From Nocardioides sp. (lineage in GTDB: Bacteria > Actinomycetota > Actinomycetes > Propionibacteriales > Nocardioidaceae): 64,000 nt of DNA. The stretch covers positions 186,001-250,000 of the forward strand of contig JACJWV010000003.1 of assembly GCA_020636915.1 (NCBI GenBank), in the 5' to 3' direction. The notes below the pieces were generated by a model. The model was not told the origin of the DNA and searched no databases. It was given only the letters and a program-made list of their open reading frames with translations. Numbering within the stretch: the first letter of the stretch is position 1; the number at the start of each line of letters is the position of its first letter. A program made the position numbers and the translations under genes. This document shows, in pieces, positions 59,529 to 64,000 of this stretch.

Positions 59529-61082
59529 TCAGCCGAGGTCGCGCAGGGTGCGTGACTCGATATCGCGCAGCACCTCGTCTGCGCTCCCTGCTGACACCCG
59601 GCCCAGTCGCCGCTCCTCGAGGACGAGAGCACGCTCCACGTCCGTCGCGAGCCGTAGGACGTCGTCGAGCTCAACGGCGGCGTCGCCCTCGTCCACGCCG
59701 AGCCCACGGGCGTCGCCGATCGCCCGCTGGGCGTCGAGGTAGCCCGAGTACTGCAGGACGACTGCCCGGCGGATCTCGGGACGTCCCTCCGCGCGGTCGC
59801 GGACGAATGCGAGCGCGGCCTCGGCAGCCCGCAGGCGCAGCCGATGGACCTCCGCTGCCTCGTCGGCCTCGGATGCGACTCCGAGCCGCTGCGTCAGCGG
59901 GGACAGCGTCAGGCCCTGGACGACCAGCGTCGCCAGCACGCACGCCAGTGCTGTCACGACGAGGAGCTCACGGTCCGGGAACGGACCCCCACCGTGGATC
60001 GTCATGGGGAGCGCGAGGGCCGTCGCGACCGTGACGACTCCGCGCATCCCGGACCACGCCACCACCGTGGTCTCCCGCCACCCGGTCGGCACGGCTCCGC
60101 CGCTGCGGACCTTGGCGGCCAGCCACGCCACCGGGAAGGTCCAGGCGATGCGGAAGAGCACCACGGTGACGATGACCGCCGTACCGACAGTCACGATCTC
60201 GTCGGTGATGGCGATGGTGCGCGTGACGGCCGACAACTCGAACCCGAGGACCGCGAACGCGAGGCTGGTGAGGAGGAAGTCGGCGTACGACCACACCGAG
60301 CGGCCGAGCAGCCAGCCCCGCGATGTGGTCGCCTCGTGGGCCGCGTGACGCAGGTAGAGCCCGAGCACCAGGACGGCGAGGACGCCGCTGCCGTGGAGCA
60401 CCTCCGCGCCGAGGTAGGCCGCGAACGGTGCCACGAGGGTGATCGTGGTCTCGGTGTAGGCCTCCTCGATGAGCGCCAGCAACCGGGTCACGACCCAGCC
60501 GAGCAGAAGCCCGACCCCGACACCACTGACGACGGCGAGAAGGAACTCGGCCAGGGTGTCCCCGGCGGAGAAGTCGCCGGCCACGACCGCGACCAAGGCG
60601 ACGTTGTACATCACCAGCGCGGTGGCGTCGTTGAACATCCCCTCGCCCTCGAGGATCGTCACCAGCCGGTGCGGGAGACGGAGCCGGCGTGCCACCGCAG
60701 TGGCCGCCACGGGGTCAGGCGGCGAGACGATCGCGCCGAGCACCCACGCAGCACCCCAGCCCAGACCGATGGCGTGGCCCACGACGGCGACGACCGCGGC
60801 CGTCGACACGGTGAGCCCGACCGCCAGGCCGAGGACCGGGGCGGCCTGCTCGCGGAACTCGGTCGCGGTGGTGCGCTGGGTCGCGGCGAAGAGCAGGGGT
60901 GGCAGCACGACCGGCAGGATGAGGTCGGGATCGAGGTCGAGCGGCACGGTGGCGGGCAGCACGCCCAGGGCGAACCCGAAGATGGTCAGGAGCACCGGCT
61001 GCGGCACCCGGACGCGGTCCGCCAGCGGCGTGAGGACGACGATCCCGGCCAGCAGCCCGACCAGGACCCACGGCTCGCTCAC
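59529..61082 (-). CDS. CPA1-family Na+/H+ antiporter
   Basis: A 517-aa monovalent cation/proton antiporter with about 12 hydrophobic segments. FAATQRTTATEFREQAAPVL, VLGAIVSPPDPVAATAVARRL and the GEGMFNDATALVMYNVAL segment (with the conserved ND pair) are diagnostic. MRGVVTVATALALPM is the NhaP-type arginine helix. A soluble C-terminal tail of about 120 residues (EVHRLRLRAAEAALAFVRDR) is helical. GTG 61080-61082 start. Likely pH and sodium homeostasis. Confidence 0.93.
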   Translation of the reverse strand: MSEPWVLVGLLAGIVVLTPLADRVRVPQPVLLTIFGFALGVLPATVPLDLDPDLILPVVLPPLLFAATQRTTATEFREQAAPVLGLAVGLTVSTAAVVAVVGHAIGLGWGAAWVLGAIVSPPDPVAATAVARRLRLPHRLVTILEGEGMFNDATALVMYNVALVAVVAGDFSAGDTLAEFLLAVVSGVGVGLLLGWVVTRLLALIEEAYTETTITLVAPFAAYLGAEVLHGSGVLAVLVLGLYLRHAAHEATTSRGWLLGRSVWSYADFLLTSLAFAVLGFELSAVTRTIAITDEIVTVGTAVIVTVVLFRIAWTFPVAWLAAKVRSGGAVPTGWRETTVVAWSGMRGVVTVATALALPMTIHGGGPFPDRELLVVTALACVLATLVVQGLTLSPLTQRLGVASEADEAAEVHRLRLRAAEAALAFVRDRAEGRPEIRRAVVLQYSGYLDAQRAIGDARGLGVDEGDAAVELDDVLRLATDVERALVLEERRLGRVSAGSADEVLRDIESRTLRDLG

Positions 61083-61110
61083 CGACCTTCCTCCCTCGCT
61101 CCCCGGACGA

Positions 61111-61563
61111 TCACTCCGGGGGCTTCTCGCCCTTCACCCGGTAGCGGCGGAAGCTCCAGACGATCAGGCCGAGGGCGATGAACGCCGAGGCCACCTGGGT
61201 CACGCCGGTCGGCGGGCCGCCGGGCAGCCACAGCCAGCTGGGCAGCGGCCACCAGCCCGGCTCGGGCGGGTTCAAGATCCACAGCACGCCGCACGCCATC
61301 AGACCCAGCGCGAACACGACCGAGATCGCAACCCGCAGGTTGGTCTCGACGCCCTCCGCCGCACCTTGGAGGGCCCTGCGCTTGATCGGCTCGACCCGCT
61401 TCTCGGCCCACTCGTACTCCTGGGACAGGATCACCAGGCCCGCCGCGATCATCAGCAGCCCCGGCCCGGGGAGGACCAGCCCCGCGATGCCCGCGACGAC
61501 CAGCACCCACCCGACGATCTCGAGCGCGATCCGTTTGGCCTTGCCGGCTCCCGGGACGTTCAT
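61111..61563 (-). CDS. PGPGW-type membrane protein
   Basis: A 150-aa membrane protein of the family named for a PGPGW-like motif; here LVLPGPGLLMIAAGLVIL follows the first helix. Further hydrophobic segments at about 75-95 and 120-140. EYEWAEKRVEPIKRRA is also typical. ATG 61561-61563. Lies 28 bases upstream of the antiporter gene, so co-transcription is possible. Function unknown. Confidence 0.8.
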   Translation of the reverse strand: MNVPGAGKAKRIALEIVGWVLVVAGIAGLVLPGPGLLMIAAGLVILSQEYEWAEKRVEPIKRRALQGAAEGVETNLRVAISVVFALGLMACGVLWILNPPEPGWWPLPSWLWLPGGPPTGVTQVASAFIALGLIVWSFRRYRVKGEKPPE

Positions 61564-61598
61564 GACCGCAGCCTGTCAGACGCGGGCAACCGCGCGGG

Positions 61599-62261
61599 TC
61601 AGGCCGCCAGCTCGAGCTCCTCGCGGGTGACGTCGGGGTCGATGCCGTCGGGCAGGCGGAGCAGCCGGGCGTGCACGTGGGGCGGGATGCCGATCCGGAG
61701 CAGGATCGCCAGCGAGCCGGTCGTGGCGACCGCGGCGTAGATCAGGTTCGCGTCGACGTCGGCCAGGACGCCGTACGCACCGGCCAGGACGGCGTCGACG
61801 ATCATCATCGCCCACGCCGAGGCCGCGATCGCCGAGACGTCGTGGCTGCGCCAGGCGGTCAGGGCGGCCGGGGTCACCAGCAGCGCGACCGAGGAGCCGA
61901 GCACGACCGTGGCGGGGCCCGAGCCGACCCAGTACGCCGACAGCCCGGCCGCCGAGACGACGGCGAGCCACACGACCGGCAGCCACAGCCGCTCGCGCGA
62001 GCCGCCCCGGAACCAGGCCAGCACCACGGCGCCGGCGGTGGCCGGCACGGCGACGACGGCCGGGAGCGCCACCCACAGCTCGTGCTCGAGGATCCCGAAG
62101 ACCGTCCACGCCACGCCGCTGATCGTCGAGCACGCCAGCGCGGCGACGCTGACGCCGGTCGCGCTGGTCATCCGCCGCAGCTTGCGGAACTGCGGGACGG
62201 TGTAGCCCGCGGCCAGCAGGGTGCCGGCCAGGCCGACGAGGGTGGCGAGGGTGAGGGTCAC
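61599..62261 (-). CDS. PQ-loop (SemiSWEET-like) membrane protein
   Basis: A 220-aa protein with about seven hydrophobic segments. The first module GYTVPQFRKLRRMTSATGVS has the proline-glutamine pair and following helix typical of SWEET/PQ-loop transporters. GTG 62259-62261 is chosen; the frame to 62354 adds a basic stretch without pattern. May move a small sugar or other solute. The C-terminus is soluble and acidic. Confidence 0.68.
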   Translation of the reverse strand: MTLTLATLVGLAGTLLAAGYTVPQFRKLRRMTSATGVSVAALACSTISGVAWTVFGILEHELWVALPAVVAVPATAGAVVLAWFRGGSRERLWLPVVWLAVVSAAGLSAYWVGSGPATVVLGSSVALLVTPAALTAWRSHDVSAIAASAWAMMIVDAVLAGAYGVLADVDANLIYAAVATTGSLAILLRIGIPPHVHARLLRLPDGIDPDVTREELELAA

Positions 62262-62497
62262 TGCTACCTGGTGCTTTCTGGCGCCGTGAGGCGCGGACGT
62301 GCGAAACGGCCGTCGCACCGGAGGGCGACGACCGCGTCGTGGACGGACGATCAAGGTGTCGGAACCGACCGGCTCCGACCGAAAAGATTACCCTCAGAAC
62401 GGCGCGATGCCGAATTTTATTGCGGCTTGGAGCGATCCAGGCCGCGTGATGTCCCGCACACGGACCCAGGCGATCCTGAGTAGTGCGGGGAGCGGAC
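62262..62497. other. Gap without a recognisable gene
   Basis: 236 bases between npdG and the PQ-loop gene. A locally AT-rich patch (about 62380-62430, with TTTTATTG) stands out from the surroundings and could contain the PQ-loop gene promoter. No convincing small reading frame, tRNA or repeat was found. Confidence 0.5.
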
Positions 62498-63175
62498 TCA
62501 GATGTCCGTGATCCGGATCCCGGCGTGCGCCCGGTAGCGGCGGTTGACCGAGATCAGGTTCGCGGTGAGCGCCTCGACCTGGTGGGCGTTGCGCAGCCGG
62601 CCGCCGAAGACGCCGCGGACGCCGGGGATGACACCGGCCAGGTCCTGGACCAGGTCGGTGGCCTCCCGGACGTCGCCGAGCACGAGCACGTCGGTGTCCA
62701 CGGTCTCGGCCTCGGGGTCCTCGAGGGTGACCGCGCTGACGTTGTGGAAGGCGCCGACGACCGTCGAGTCGGGCAGCAGCGCCTGGGCCTGCTGCGCGGC
62801 CGAGCCCTCCTCGACCGGCAGGGCGTAGGCACCCTGCTTGTCGAAGCCGAGCGGGTTCACGCAGTCGACGAGGACCTTGCCGGCCAGCTGCACGGTGAGG
62901 CCCGCGAGGAGCTCGCCGTGGCCCTCCCACGGGACGGCGGCGACCACGATGTCGCCCGCCGACGCGGCCTCCTCGTTCTCCGCACCGGTGACGTCGCCAC
63001 CGGTCGCCTCGGCGAGGGTGGCGGCGGTGCTCTGTGCGCGCTCCTGGCTCCGGCTGCCGATCACGACCGGGAGGCCCGCGGCGGCGAAGCGTCGCGCGAG
63101 GCCCCGGCCCTGGGGTCCGGTGCCGCCGAGGACGGCGACGGTCGTGCCGACGAGGGACTCGGGCAGCGCGCTCAT
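62498..63175 (-). CDS. npdG: F420-dependent NADP oxidoreductase
   Basis: Cytosolic enzyme exchanging hydride between NADPH and coenzyme F420. The 225-aa protein opens with VAVLGGTGPQGRGLARRFAA (nucleotide fold) and has VIGSRSQERAQSTAATLAEA (NADP phosphate contacts), VVAAVPWEGHGELLAGL and VDCVNPLGFDKQG. ATG 63173-63175 is chosen over GTG 63184. Consistent with the Ddn-like protein at 27693 needing reduced F420. Confidence 0.9.
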   Translation of the reverse strand: MSALPESLVGTTVAVLGGTGPQGRGLARRFAAAGLPVVIGSRSQERAQSTAATLAEATGGDVTGAENEEAASAGDIVVAAVPWEGHGELLAGLTVQLAGKVLVDCVNPLGFDKQGAYALPVEEGSAAQQAQALLPDSTVVGAFHNVSAVTLEDPEAETVDTDVLVLGDVREATDLVQDLAGVIPGVRGVFGGRLRNAHQVEALTANLISVNRRYRAHAGIRITDI

Positions 63176-63252
63176 GGAGGACACCTTCTCAGCCGGGCCC
63201 GGACGCGGCGGCGCCGGCCCACCTCGTGGACCGGCGCCGACCGCTACCGGGA

Positions 63253-63297
63253 GATCAGCAGCCGATGGATCAGCTGCCGGTGGATCAGCTGCCGGGC
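63253..63297. repeat. Three 15-bp tandem repeats
   Basis: GATCAGCAGCCGATG, GATCAGCTGCCGGTG and GATCAGCTGCCGGGC start at 63253, 63268 and 63283. They cover the stop of the hypothetical gene at 63285 and the space before npdG. Confidence 0.6.
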
Positions 63298-63992
63298 GGG
63301 GCGGGGATGAACGACAGGTCCATCTCGTCGTTGTAGACCCCGAACTCGACCGGACCGTGCCCGACCGTCGCGCTGGGCCCGACCCGCCAGCCCACGTCCT
63401 TCAGGCCGCCGTTCTTCGTGTCCATCGTGAGGTAGAGCCCGGACTTGAAGCCGGCCTCGACGACGTCGCCCACCTTGCCCCCTCCCTTGCTGCCGGCGAC
63501 CACCGTGAGGGTGCCGGCCCGGAAGTCGTAGGTGACCTCGACGAACGCGCTCACCAGCGGCAGCACCTCCGTCGAGAGCTCCTGCTGGACCTGCTCGCAG
63601 TTGACCTTGAGCGACGTCGGTCCGGCGGCGAGCACGAAGCTCATCGCCTTGAGCGGGGCGGGGCAGGCCCCGTTGCTCTCGGCGCCCGCGGCGTCCGGCG
63701 TGTCGAGCGCCTCAGCGTCCAGCGGCGTGACGCACTCCTTCTCGTACAGGTTCTCGTCGTGCGTCCAGGCCTGGGCGGACTGGACGATCCCCGCGTACAT
63801 CGCGGTCTCCTGCTCCTCGATCGTCAGCAGCGCCAACCGGTTGGCCTCCTCGTCGAGCAGGTTGGAGGCGTAGCCGCTGGCCCGCTTCGACCAGGTCGCG
63901 AAGTAGGAGCTCGAGGCCGCCTGCAGGTCCTGCAGGCGCGAGCGCCACTCCTGGTGGGCGCTGGTCAGCGCCGGGCGGCAGGTCGCGTTCAT
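63285..63992 (-). CDS. Hypothetical protein, start possibly outside the window
   Basis: The frame from ATG 63990-63992 gives 235 residues: an N-terminal helical half (SSYFATWSKRASGYASNLLD, IEEQETAMYAGIVQSAQAW) and a beta-rich C-terminal half (VEVTYDFRAGTLTVVAGSKG, DVGWRVGPSATVGHGPVEFG). The frame remains open to the window end, so the true start may be further upstream. Four cysteines are present. No family recognised. Confidence 0.55.
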   Translation of the reverse strand: MNATCRPALTSAHQEWRSRLQDLQAASSSYFATWSKRASGYASNLLDEEANRLALLTIEEQETAMYAGIVQSAQAWTHDENLYEKECVTPLDAEALDTPDAAGAESNGACPAPLKAMSFVLAAGPTSLKVNCEQVQQELSTEVLPLVSAFVEVTYDFRAGTLTVVAGSKGGGKVGDVVEAGFKSGLYLTMDTKNGGLKDVGWRVGPSATVGHGPVEFGVYNDEMDLSFIPAPPGS

Positions 63993-64000
63993 CGTCTTGA

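Noticed and set aside
1..64000. Search for tRNA and rRNA genes and riboswitches
   Set aside because: No cloverleaf ending in a TTCRANNC-type arm, no ribosomal RNA stretch and no recognisable riboswitch core was found by eye in the gaps; a covariance search would be needed to exclude small ones.

Overview
The window is high-GC DNA, about 70% or more by eye, with GTG starts, 1-4 bp stop/start overlaps and several probable leaderless promoters. The gene set points to a Nocardioides-like member of the Actinobacteria (Propionibacteriales): three 13E12-type DUF222/HNH proteins, F420-linked enzymes (NpdG-like and Ddn-like), menaquinone MenB, TreY/TreZ, an actinobacterial RecBCD, and a tRNA-deaminase partner protein. 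The genus is inferred from gene content, not proven.

Layout. 1-770: the 5' part of an IS110-family element on the minus strand, cut by the window edge; its GTG-started transposase is open for 215 codons to base 2. 769-6428: housekeeping genes (tadA and partner, upp, small alarmone synthetase, thpR, VIT1-type transporter, DHA2 MFS exporter). 6429-8164: a dispersed repeat followed by a DUF222 protein with a degenerate HNH. 8258-14498: glgX-treY-treZ operon converting glycogen or maltodextrin to trehalose. 14479-17727: lipoprotein, then a translationally coupled GTPase-methyltransferase-sirtuin set. 17776-20720: pntA-pntB transhydrogenase. 20952-24108: an SDR reductase plus a 686-aa protein whose C-terminal half looks like cyanobacterial fatty acyl-ACP reductase. 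24154-26128: a LysR remnant, and a DUF222/HNH gene under an apparent SOS promoter. 26371-31610: menB, Ddn-like oxidoreductase, secreted hydrolase, MFS transporter, ACT protein. 31656-40077: recC-recB-recD. 40113-44632: a response regulator divergent from a histidine kinase, then a second kinase. 44690-48615: secreted or membrane small proteins, an NlpC/P60 lipoprotein, a flavoprotein and a VOC protein. 48625-50443: a transposase remnant and a third DUF222/HNH gene with a palindrome-rich upstream region and a second copy of the dispersed repeat. 50444-58633: the protocatechuate branch of the beta-ketoadipate pathway (pcaJ, pcaI, pcaF, pcaL, pcaB, pcaG, pcaH) with LysR and IclR regulators. 58655-64000: phased 11-bp repeats, a secreted Gly/Cys-repeat protein, a CPA1 antiporter, small membrane proteins, NpdG and a hypothetical protein at the edge.

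How it works together. GlgX, TreY and TreZ form a complete glycogen-to-trehalose route. RecBCD is complete in one overlapping operon. The pca cluster covers protocatechuate to succinyl-CoA plus acetyl-CoA, but pcaI, pcaL and pcaB each need a one-base correction in a G5/C5 run to be read through, so the catabolic function of this copy is uncertain.

Most worth a second look: the acyl-ACP-reductase-like fusion with its SDR partner; the repeat shared, in the same gene-relative orientation, by two DUF222/HNH genes; the LexA-type promoter of the third; the two 11-bp phased repeat arrays; the Gly-linker/CX8C repeat protein; and the three pca frameshifts. All similarity statements rest on reading motifs, not on searches.
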